NCBI RefSeq assembly: GCF_000740895.1
Contig: NC_025260.1
Span: 620,001-684,000 of the forward strand
DNA: 64,000 nt
Direction: 5' to 3'
From: Theileria orientalis strain Shintoku
Taxonomy: Eukaryota > Apicomplexa > Aconoidasida > Piroplasmida > Theileriidae
This document shows positions 22,301-33,100 of this stretch, piece after piece; position 1 is the first letter of the stretch; every line of letters starts with the position of its first letter. The position numbers were made by a program, and so were the translations under genes. The notes below the pieces were generated by a model. The model ran no database searches, was not told the origin of the DNA, and saw only the letters and a list, made by a program, of their open reading frames with translations.

Positions 22301-24859
22301 ATGGGTGACAACATTCACAAATCATATAAGAAGGCCGATTCTCAATACTATCAGTCGAGCCAGGAATGGCAGAATTACACACAGCCAGAAGCAAATTATA
22401 CACAGGGAGGCACAAACCAGGAACGTATGCAATACTCACAATACGATCATAACTACATTAACTATAAAAGTCACCAGGGACAAAACAGCGAACCAATAAG
22501 TTACCAAAACCGCCAGAATGAAACGCCATATCAGCAAATGTACGACAGCTATCAGTACGCAAGTCAAAGTGATCAGACGCCGATTATGTACCAGAGCGAA
22601 CAGCAGATGGGATATAGCAACAAAGAAATGGGATACTATAACAGAGACCCGCACTACTACCAGGCAAGAAACACAGGGATGGCAAACTATATGAAGCAAG
22701 AGTACAACACACAAATGATGCACGGACCGAGTTCCGGTGGAAAAACACACTCAACTGGCACCAGCGTTAACCCACACACAAGCCCAAATGTAAACACGGG
22801 AATGAGCCCGAACAACGCAAACATGAGTTTTGCACAGCAAATGGGCTACTATGGAGGAAATACACCAGAAGGAAGACCGATTCCAGTCTATAATGAAGTC
22901 AAGTACAACGTAATGAGGCCGGAGGCGAAGCAGCCAGGACAAATTCAACCGGAAATGAGGTACGCAGCACAAGGATACTCTCAGAATAGCCAAAACGACG
23001 GGATGAGGTACCCAGGAGAGGACGTGAGGTACAACACAAATGATATCTTCGCACAGCAGGGCTACTTTACTTTAGACGCAAGACACACGCAGCAAGGGTA
23101 CGGAGGGAACGAAGGAGGATACGGCCTGGGAGACCCGAGGGGAACCCAGATGGAAACGGGGTACATGCAACACAACTATCAGGATGGAAGGTACATCAGG
23201 GACACGAGGCCCGACGCACCAGACATAGGATACCAAAGACCGTACCTGCCGAACGCGTCGATGTTTAAGCCCTCACTCTCATTCAAGGAGGTGGCCACAG
23301 CAATGCTCAGCATGGAGTCAAACAGAAAGCAGCAGCAAAAAAAACAAACCTCACGCCCGAAGCAGAACCTGAAGACAGTGCCGAAGGGCTCGAGGCAGAT
23401 GAGCGAAGGAGCGTCCCCGAAGAACTCAGAGGGCTCACAAATGGGCTCAGACGCCTCGGGAAGGGACGCGAAGCTCGGAAAGAGGAACGATAACGAAGAG
23501 GGCTTCTACTTTAAAACGGACCTGCACTCGTCGATAAGAACAGACCCGAACTACAGCAAGTACAAAAACAGAGGACTGCAGCAGCTCTCGCAGTACAACG
23601 CGCTCGCACAGTTCCACAACCTGCCCACCAGCTACTTCAACCAGTACATAAACCAGAACATGGGGAACGCAGCAAACGAAAGCGCGAGCAACGCGTCCAG
23701 CGCCCTGGGATCTAGCGCAAGCACGGCCATGGGATCGGGAGGCGCGCCAGCAGCACAGCCACACGCCGTGGCAGGAGTGCCTCAGACGAGCATGGTGGGC
23801 AACATCCCAGTGAGCGTGGCGCTGAGGAAGGACTGGATGCCCATAAGGAAAATCAACCCGAACATCCTGACGCCGAGCGCGCGCTTCTTCCCTCCGACGC
23901 CGAAGGCGCTATCAACCATGAGAAATGAACAAGCGGCACATAAAATCAACGTGGTAGAGGAGATAACGGTGGAAAACGAAATGTTAAAGAACCTGAAGAG
24001 AAGCACAATATCGTCTGCGTCTTCGATGATGGAATCGTTCCAACAATCATACTCCAATAAACGCAAAAGGTACTCAGCCGTAGCCATAGTTATATTACCA
24101 GTAGTGTTAGTTATAACAGCAATGTGATTATTTTTATTGCAATTGGTGCTAGTTAACCATAGTAACATTAGTGATTACGATTAGTGAAAAGCATAACCTT
24201 GAACAAATAGTAACAAGGCAAGTTTATATGATTAATTAGGATTAAAAATTGTTTGGTGGAGGACTGCAGGCACGTCATCGGAGAACAGCCCAAGATCGAT
24301 ATACAGTTCACGTGTACCGATGAGGCAGGAACGAAGAAGTACGCACTGGACGAGGTGCTGTCAACACTGCTGCCGTACCATTTATTCTACTACGACAAGG
24401 TCAGCAGGCCGGAAACTAAGTCGTTTGACTATTCCGACTTTTCTAAAGAGATAATGGAGCTCAAAGAGAGGTTAAACCATCTGACGAAAAGCAAGGACTC
24501 ACTTTTGTTACAATCGGTAGGTGAACACAGACTATATGCATTCATGTGTGTGTACACGTATGTAAACACGCACATATACACGCACACTTATTTAAACACG
24601 CATTTGCATGGGTACTTATGCCTACAATGGATACAGATAAAGTCGTATGTACACTTAGATTTTGATATACACACAGATGCTAGTTATTTGGGACATTTAT
24701 TCTAAGTAATGACTAAAAACGTTGATAATTACCACTAATGCCTAGCGCCAGTCATATTTACTAATGCCTTACTTGTAGGTTTATCCTTGCGTTAAGGAAG
24801 GACTGGTAACTTGTAATGAGCTGGTGTTCAACGTGAGAGGGGAGTACGATTCCTACTAA
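22301..24859 (+). CDS. GLTSCR1/BICRA-like protein, Gln/Tyr-rich N-terminus
   Basis: GLTSCR1 (BICRA) proteins are subunits of non-canonical SWI/SNF remodelers. Exon 1 (22301-24069) encodes about 590 residues, Gln/Tyr/Asn/Met-rich and prion-like up to about residue 320, then basic. Its end (NKRKR) splices in phase from 24069 to 24240. Exon 2 (24240-24516) carries the family core ALDEVLSTLLPYHLFYYDK, close to the LLPYH block of the GLTSCR1 domain, followed by a helical SKEIMELKERLNHLTKSKDS. Exon 3 (24779-24859) ends GEYDSY. The LLPYHLF block and the helix after it support the call. The long N-terminus is not informative about family. Confidence 0.55.
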
Positions 24860-24935
24860 CACCACTAATCTGTTAAACCACACTTCACTCTATAAACTCG
24901 CACAATTTGTCCTTAGTTATTTACTGTTATCTCAG

Positions 24936-25371
24936 ATGTATTATAGGCATTTGAGCTGTGTTCACAGGCCCCTGTACCTGGGTTTTACCAGAGTGCCAAC
25001 AAGGAGTTTTAAATCGTACAGTAACACGAAGTTAACTTCCAGAGCTTTCGATAGTGGCGGGAATGATGCCCGTAAGAGTGTAACGGACTTTAAGAGGGAA
25101 CGGGAGGAGGTACGGAGGGAGGCAATCACCCACGTGTATTTTAGACCGACGTTCGCACAAAAGCTTCTAATGTTAGTGTGCACATGTATTTAACGTAAAT
25201 TAGAGACCGTAGATCTGCATAGTTAGGCTGATAAATTGATTGTGTAGAATGAAAACGAGGTTTCTTGCAACCGGCTGGATTCTAGTGGCCTTCATCATTG
25301 GAACGTACTTGGCAACTAAGTTTACACTCTGGTTCAGCAAATGGACTCACAGAGATCGCTATTCACTGTGA
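24936..25371 (+). CDS. Small mitochondrial-type single-pass membrane protein
   Basis: Two exons join in phase: 24936 to about 25171, and from about 25249 (after GTGTAG) to 25371. The N-terminus (MYYRHLSCVHRPLYLGFTRV, then RSFKSYSNTK) is Arg/Ser-rich without acidic residues, as in mitochondrial presequences. Residues 40-75 are charged. Exon 2 provides one transmembrane helix (GWILVAFIIGTYLATKF) followed by a short basic tail ending HRDRYSL. Size and layout suit a small inner-membrane subunit of a respiratory complex or the ATP synthase, many of which are lineage-specific in apicomplexans. I cannot name it. Confidence 0.65.
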
Positions 25372-25703
25372 ACAGGGAGACTAAGAGTTGTCTGAATGAT
25401 TTTAACACATATTATTGCCATGGCTCTTAATGAATAACACTCACATATTTTAATTTTTTATTAATATTTGGAACATATTAGTGTATGTGTACGGAATTGT
25501 TTACACTTTATATGTAAATTGGTTATTGTTGCCAGTTTTTTATTCAATGGACTCAAACAGCACCATTTCATGTCGTTGCTATAAATACAGTATTCATCCT
25601 ATCCTGTGACCATTTCTTTTCAGAAACTCAGAATAGTTAACTTTCATTCCCGTTCTTGGCCTGTATATATATATTTTTAGTTAAACCACACGTTTATTCA
25701 TAA
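25372..25703. other. Intergenic spacer
   Basis: About 330 AT-rich bases between two small mitochondrial-type genes on the same strand. No coding exon, repeat or RNA motif was seen. Confidence 0.5.
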
Positions 25704-26121
25704 ATGATTGTTAAATCTGGCTTTCGATATTTCTCCACCCAGAGGTACTTCTCTGTCCTGGGCAGGGACAACGCCGACTTCACATCAAGAATTTTAAAGA
25801 GAATAACTGGGAAGCATGAGCAGAAACCGCTGGGCAAGTACCCGTACCCCCCTGAGGACGAAATGTTCTGGAAAAACAGAAGAACGGCGCACGGGGGCTA
25901 CTTTCAGCACTCAATATCGGCACACCAACTAAAATTTATCTACCCGGTCTTTCACCAGGCCCCAGCCAGGTAATTTTTTGTTTACTCATTTTTTTAGGGT
26001 CTGGGCTAAGGTTTCTCAGGGCTTCTGGTGGGTGATATGGCCCTTTTTTATGACCTACGTGGCCGTCGAGGGCCTCTATCACGTCAACCGCAAGTATGTA
26101 AAGCGACACAACTACTACTGA
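25704..26121 (+). CDS. QCR8-like subunit of cytochrome bc1 complex (tentative)
   Basis: Exon 1 (25704-25969) encodes a basic presequence-like start (MIVKSGFRYFSTQRYFSVLG), then KYPYPPEDEMFWKNRRTAHG. A 28-base intron joins it to 25998-26121. The C-terminal part reads FIYPVFHQAPARVWAKVSQ, then FWWVIWPFFMTYVAVEGLYH and NRKY, a single membrane helix flanked by the aromatic and Arg/Asn positions seen in complex III subunit 8 (QCR8/UQCRQ). The product is about 130 residues, longer than typical QCR8 at its N-terminus. Mitochondrial inner-membrane location is well supported by layout; the specific QCR8 name is resemblance only. Confidence 0.5.
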
Positions 26122-26228
26122 GTTTAATTTTTTACTTTTATTTTACTTGGGTTTTTTGCAACACTTTACCCCTGGACTCCTCGTAACTAATGTGTGTAAG
26201 CGCGTATACTCATGAAGCCATTATTAAA

Positions 26229-28139
26229 TTACTGGTTTCCTGCTGCCTCGTAGTCCTTTTCGAGTGCAGCTACGTCTTCGCGCGCTTCTTGGAACTCGGA
26301 CTCCTCCATGCCCTCTCCCATGTACCAGTGCACGAATGCCCTCTTTGCGTACATCAGGTCGAACTTCTTGTCCATTCTTGTGAAGACTTCGCGGATCGAC
26401 GTGGAGTTGCTGATCATGCACACTGCTCTGGATGGCTTGGAGATGTCGTCGCCAGGCACCACGCACGGAGGCTGGTAGTTGATTCCGAACTTGAATCCGG
26501 TTGGTGACCAATCTACGAACTTGACCGCCTTCTTGTTCTTGACTGCTGCAATGGCGTAGTTGACATCCTTTGGCACAACGTCACCTCTGTTAATTGTTAG
26601 TGGCAGGCGTATTACTTATTATAAACTACCGATGCTTAGTTGGAGATACTCTACTAGCTATGTAACTACTGGTGGCATTTAACGATTAACGTACCTGTAC
26701 ATAAGACAACAGGACATGTAGTATCCCGTTCTAGGGTCACACTCTGCCATCATTGACTTAGGGTCGAATGCTGAGTACGTGATATCTGCCACTGACATCT
26801 GCTCGTGTCTCGCCTTCCTCTTGCTCACAATTGGCGAGTATGATGAAAGCATGAAGTGGATTCTCGGGTACGGCACCAAGTTAGTCTGGAACTCGTTCAT
26901 GTCGACGTTCAAAGCTCCGTCGAATCTCAACGAGGTTGTGAGTGAGGAGATGACCTACGTGTGCAATTTATTAGTTTAAGTTATAGTCAGATGGCTCATT
27001 AACTCATTAGCCGTGTAAACGCGTAGGTATATGACTAGTCTCTATCTATATACTTATTTTCAATTACCTGTGCTATGATCTTGTTCAAGTTCTCGTATGT
27101 CGGTCTCCCTATATCCAAATTGTTCTTGCAGATGCTGTAGATTGCTTCATTGTCCAACACCACTGCTACATCTGAGTTCTCCAACAACGAGTGCGTCGTC
27201 AGCACTGAGTTGTACGGTTCCAACACTGCAGTTGATACGTGAGGTGAGGGCCATATGCAAAACGACAGCTTCGTCTTTCTCTCGAACTCTGCGCCAATGT
27301 TCTCGAGGAGCAGACTTCCTGTTCCCGATCCTGTGCCTCCTCCAATTGATGAGAAGAACAGGAATCCTTGCACACTATCGCAAGCGTCTGTCAGCTTGCG
27401 GATTCTGTCCATAACTGGAGAGAAGATATCGCGTCCGACCGTGTAGTGTCCGCGTGCAAAGTTGTTCGCTGCATCCTCCTTTCCTGAAATCAGCTGCTCT
27501 GGGTGAAAGAGTGACCCGTAGGTTCCTCTTTTTACGGTGTCAATGACTGATGGCTCCAGGTCGACGAAAACGCATCTAGGGACCTGCAACATTGTCATTA
27601 TTTGTGCGTCATAGGGTACACATTTTCAAACTACTAGGTCATAAATCACAGAATACATAATTTCTGTTCTTAGTAAATAGTTTTATGGGCGTTTACAAAT
27701 ACTAAGTCCTTAATTAGTTACTATAAGTTAGAGTGTAATTACCTGTCTTCCTGAAGAGGATTCTGAGAAAAAGGTGTGGAAAGCCGCGGAATCCTCCTCC
27801 CTTCCACTGGAGGCTTCTGGCTTCACGGTTCCATCAGGGTTAATTCCGTGCTCTATACAAAAAAGCTCCCTATATTGTACATTAGTGTAAGTTGTCGTTT
27901 GTGTGTAAGTTCAAATCTTAACACTTGTTAAAATATAGCAATGTTTTTAATTAATATTCACTAATAATAAAAACATTGCGATTAATATGTGTTACATATA
28001 GAGAAAATTGAAAATGTTGCATTGTGTGGAATCTTAGCATCACATTTCAATCACAAGTTTTTTATTATAAGTCTTACCATACTGAACTTCCTACTTGTAC
28101 ACCTGCTTGGCCTACGTGAATTGCAATTACTTCTCTCAT
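26229..28139 (-). CDS. TUBA: Alpha-tubulin, divergent
   Basis: Five exons. Exon 1 (28139 to about 28076) encodes [17 protein letters not shown]. Exon 2 (about 27874-27743) continues [14 protein letters not shown] to FHTFFSES. Later exons cover [17 protein letters not shown], the nucleotide-binding [15 protein letters not shown], the NEFQTNL segment with the catalytic Glu region, [13 protein letters not shown] and [24 protein letters not shown] plus this catalytic segment identifies alpha rather than beta. Two departures are visible. The loop that usually carries acetylatable Lys40 is replaced by a Ser/Glu/Arg stretch ([14 protein letters not shown]). The protein ends DYEAAGNQ, with no long acidic tail and no terminal tyrosine. 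Confidence 0.93.
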
Positions 28140-30153
28140 TTTTTTGATTTCAATTTAGTAATTATATTTTTAATTTGATACAACTTATGATCACTGGAAT
28201 CTTATTACTTTTGAAATCGAGAAGCCTTTTATCACCAATTCCAAATTATTTTTATTGTTTTTACTTGTCCTTTTAAAATTTAGAAAAATATCATGTAAGA
28301 GTATTTAAATAATGATTTTGGAATTCGATTTTGGACTTTGCGTCTCTTTTTGATACAACGCAGATCTTGTATTTACACAATTTAAACAATTTATTCAATA
28401 AACACATACTTCAAATTAAGACTTAAATTATTCTAAACATTGATTTTCTTATACATCGTACATCTATATTTATACATATTTACTCATTCCACAATTCATA
28501 TACTTTTTCAAAAGACTGCTAATGGATTGATTAAATGTCTCCATCCTAAAATATCACATATTTGTTTTATTTAATACAAAAAATTGTCTTAAAATAAATA
28601 AATATGTATTTTTATGATCGATTCATATATTTATAATTTTATTGTCTGTACACATTGAAATTATTTTTTTAACATTGTAAAGACATACATCTCATATTAA
28701 CTATTTGCTTATCTCATAAATTCGATTCACACATAAATTCTAAAACATACTAATCCAAATGACACAACCATTTTAAAAGGGCAAAATATGATAAATAAAC
28801 AATTATAATATTTTATATAATGTTGAAAGTGGTAGAATATTTTTGGATACAAATATTGAATGAATGATGTCGAATTACTAAACTGTTCATACATCATACT
28901 AATTAACAAAATTCCTTAAATTTTTACATAAATTATGATTCAAGAGAATTATAATAAGTGTATAGAAAATGATAATGGCTAATAAACCCCTAGGAATATG
29001 TAAATAAAATAACAGTATCAATAAACAACAATTTAAAAATATCTGGAGAAAAATACGATATTCTATCAATTAATTTATATACACATATGTATTTTTATAT
29101 AATATAACAAGTTACTATATTTTAATTAAATTTTGTGCAATATATACGTTATTAAAACTAACAATAAAAGTGGTGACAAATAAATATAAAAGACAGGGAG
29201 GAAATTAATTTATATACTTCTCAGGTTTATAAACGTAGACAAAAAGTTCCGATGGAACGATATACAAAAAGTATCATAAATAAAAATTATCTAAGTGTTT
29301 ATGCATTATTGCACAATATGTAGCTGAAGGTATGACCCTACCCATATATTGCCATTCCACTAATGAAGCTTTAATTTGTTTCCATTCTCTTCAGGGATTC
29401 TTTGTGGATTTAGTCTATATAGCTTTATAAGGGAGTGAGTATATATGGATAATTTTGATATAGCCACAAATTAGGTTAACATAATTGACATATTTTGTAT
29501 TGGTGCAGTTTACTTACCTAATGGCAATTATTAGCTACAAACATTAGGCTTTGTAAAATACATGATTTAGAATATTGAATGAAGCAGGCTAATTTATTAA
29601 TTCGAAGGATAAAAATATGGTGAATTAATTTTTATCAATCGGATAGTTTTGTATTTTATAGGAAAAATAAATACTTGATTCTTGACTATTTTAACTTTCA
29701 GTAGCTTTGACTTTCAAGCTTTTGGCTAAATTTTAAAACCACCCTGGAATATTAATCTTTGACCCCAATTCAGCTTCGTGTTATATTTACATTGATTCCA
29801 GCCTTGTAATCTTTGTTCTACTATCATATAGCATATATATTGAGGTAAGACAGGTTTTATATTCTAGGGATCTGATATAACACGATTAATCCGCTACATT
29901 AGAATGAAAATAACATTTTAAACTCACAATAACATACTTCTTCAGTTTCATATGCTTTAATAAAAAAAAGATGTAAATTAAATTCGTAAACATGAATTTG
30001 TTGTTTGGAAGTGCCGATAAACCGCCATAGTATCCACTAGAAGTCTTGACATAAATATTTGATTGATTTCAAGAGGCTTTAACACATAAAAAATAAAAAA
30101 ATTGTTTTAAATTCAGAAATTGATTGATTTATATGCAAAAAAATTTATTTAAA
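28140..30153. other. 2-kb gene-poor, strongly AT-rich block
   Basis: The longest stretch without a gene in the window. Sampled lines are roughly three-quarters or more A+T, with many poly-A/T tracts and TATATA runs. I found no exon with protein-like sequence, no tRNA B-box and no clear tandem repeat. It separates the divergent alpha-tubulin and nucleotidyltransferase genes. It could be a long shared upstream region, hold an unrecognised non-coding RNA, or be a chromosomal element. Nothing in the bases decides this. Confidence 0.6.
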
Positions 30154-33100
30154 ATGTATGGGACCTATAGAGATACTTCACACCGTAACCCACCTCCTTT
30201 TGAATATTGCACGTGCAGATGTAACGTACACTTTGACCAATATTCAACCTTCAGCCGCCCTTATTCAGCACATCTAACAAATACGACGCATACCTCAACA
30301 CATTCAAGCAATACACACTATAACAAGGACATGGCCCATACCACTCACAGAGAAGTCACAATTGGCAAAGAGCACAACGCAGATTTTGGAGATGTAACAT
30401 ACGCCAACGCGGCCATGAGGGCAGTCGCAACGCCAGGAGCCTTTGCAGCCCACAAAGCAACGGACCCAGGCGACGCAAATAAGCATGAAGTAAACGGAAC
30501 GTATGCCCCGACGGGAGTCAACGCGGAAGTGGACAGGGAACTGGTGGGTAAATTCAGCAACTTGTACACAAGAAAGAGATTCCAAGAGCGAGACTCGCCA
30601 GTGCTGAGTGAAGGAACGGATCTTACGAACTGCGAGGGCGCGACTGACTCAGGAGAGTATCTGGAGCGCCTGCACTGCTCGTCCTGCGACAAGCCACTAC
30701 TGATGTACACCAATTTAGATTTTAAGCTCTTCGATAACTGGGTAAATTACGTATTCTACCACAAAGCGTTTTCCCCGTCGATACACTCAGGAACATCATA
30801 CGAGCAGGAGGCGTTGAGTGAACACGGCTCCTGCAGCGACCACAACGTCACGACTGAAATAATGACAGAAAGGGAAGAAAACGATAAAGTAACAGCAGAG
30901 GGAGCAACCACAGAACGAATAACTGATGGAACTAGCGATAAGGATCCTCATCAAGCACCAGGCAAGAAGGACGGATTAGAAGCACCAGACACAGCGAGTG
31001 GCGCAAATGAGGGAGCCTTTGAGGAAGGGGGAACGACGTTTGAAGGAAAGCAGCAAACAGAATACGTAGATGAAGGTGAAAACGAGTACGAGGAGGGAGG
31101 TTACGCACCAATAGCATACGAAAACGAAAATCTGAGATCAATCGGAGACATCGCAGGGTCGATACTGATGTCAAGCGAGGAGACGCTCTTCTCGATCATT
31201 AACGCAATATCGCCAGGAGAACAATGCACAAGCGAGAAGAATCAGCTGTTCGACAGCGTCAAAAGGTTCCTGCAGTACTGCCTCGGAGAGGACACGATAG
31301 TACACCTGACGGGCTCTACGGCGTACGACATCGACATCGACTACTCTGAGGGGTCGAGCGCACACTGCAACTCGGACCTGGACATAGTGCTCCTGAGTAA
31401 CGCGTTCGGAGGAGACCCCCGAGTGATACTGCAGAAGGTGTACAACGAGCTGAGTAACATGCAGCACGTGCTCAAGGAACGCAACAAGTGCCCGATCTGG
31501 GTGCTGGCAGACTCGAACATCAAGCTGGTGGAAACGGCGAAGGTGCCAATCGTGATCATAGAGACGAAGAACGGGCTGCTGTGCGACATATCAGTGAACA
31601 CGCTCTACCCCCTGCTGCACACGGAGCTCTTCAAGAGCTACATCGACGAACACCCGATGGTGCGCCCGCTGATGCGTATAATAAAGCACTGGCTGCTCGT
31701 GCGAGGACTCCCGACGATGAAGGAGGGCGGGTTCCCGTCGATACTCTGGATGTCGCTCTTCTGCAACTCGCTGGACGCAACGATGGTTAGCGCAGTCAGC
31801 AACCTGGAGTTCCTGAGCTCGCACTTTGGACACCAGGCGAGCACGGATAACGCGGCGCTGAGTAACCTGGAGAACGCAGGAAGCCACAGCGCCGACAGCT
31901 CCGTGAGCAACTCTGCAGCCCACGTCGCTGTCAGCGCGGGCGAAGTCGCTCTGAGCTCGGACGCAGCCGAAAGTGCACAGGCACCGACCTCTGGAGCGGG
32001 CGCTGAACAAGAAGGGAAGCAGGGAGTGGCGAGTCCAGACCTGAAGGACAACGGGACACAGCCTTCCGACTTAGCAGGGGCCGCTCATCCGAGGAGAAGT
32101 ACGCCCTTTAACACGGCAAACTACAACTACGCAGCAGCGGCAGCAGCGGGCATGAGTCTCGGCGCGAACAGCAGTCAGACGAACCACAGCAGTCAGCAGG
32201 GCTCGGCGGTGAACCACGTGGGAAGCTACCCGCACGACGGCGGCGCGTACGACGAGTACGAGTACAAGGAGGAGGAAGAGGAAGAGGAGGAGGAGTACGA
32301 CGAGCTGAACATGAGTGAGACGTACAGAGAGATGTTCGCAGGAGAGTGGCCGGGAGGATGCTCAATAGGCCAGCTCTGGGAGCGAATGCAGGGCACCAGA
32401 GGAGAGTACGGAATACTCTGCTCGCTCGAAAAGTGCTTCCTCAACCTGTCGAAGGGACTGAGCGTCATGGACATCGTGAGCAGGTTCCCGCACATCAAGA
32501 GCGGAAGCGACTACGGAGGAATGTCGCTCTTTTGCAAGAACGTTATTCGCCTGATCGAGATGGAGCCGAACGTGCCCTTCGGAACGTGGCTGGTCTACTA
32601 CTACGAGCTGAACAGAGCGAAGGAGTACATGTCGATCTTCTCGAAGCGCCTGGAGATTCTAGTGACGCTGCTGGCGTTCCTGCGCCTGCTCTGCAACAAC
32701 GCGAACAGCCTGGAAGACCTGAAGACACTGGCATCGGGAATTCAGTACACATTCGGCTACGACCTCTCGTACCTCTGGACGGGAGCGCCGGCCTCACGCG
32801 ACTACAACTCGCTCTACGTGAACAATCAGTACAACCTTAACGTGAGCGTGGGCAGCGAAGGGTCGGAGAAGCAAGGAGCGGAGCAGCAGGACTCAGCGGC
32901 AGGAAGCATGGCGGCGAGTGTTGCTGCAGCAGGAAGTATGGCAGCAGGGACCCTGGGGTCGAGTCTGGCCGTAGGAGTCATCGGAATCAACAGCGCAAGC
33001 ACGTCGGCAGACAGCACGCTGAGCGCGAGCATGGGCGGCAACGTGGCGCCCGAAATCGAGAGTGAGAAGGCCGCAGACTCAGCAGGCGGAGGAGTGGCCG

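Noticed and set aside
28727..28909. 60-residue minus-strand open frame in the AT-rich block
   Set aside because: The composition is that of random AT-rich DNA, with no splice partners or motif.
28140..30153. tRNA or snRNA gene in the gene desert
   Set aside because: I looked for a GTTCGANTCC-type B box and for snRNA-like conserved cores and found none convincing.
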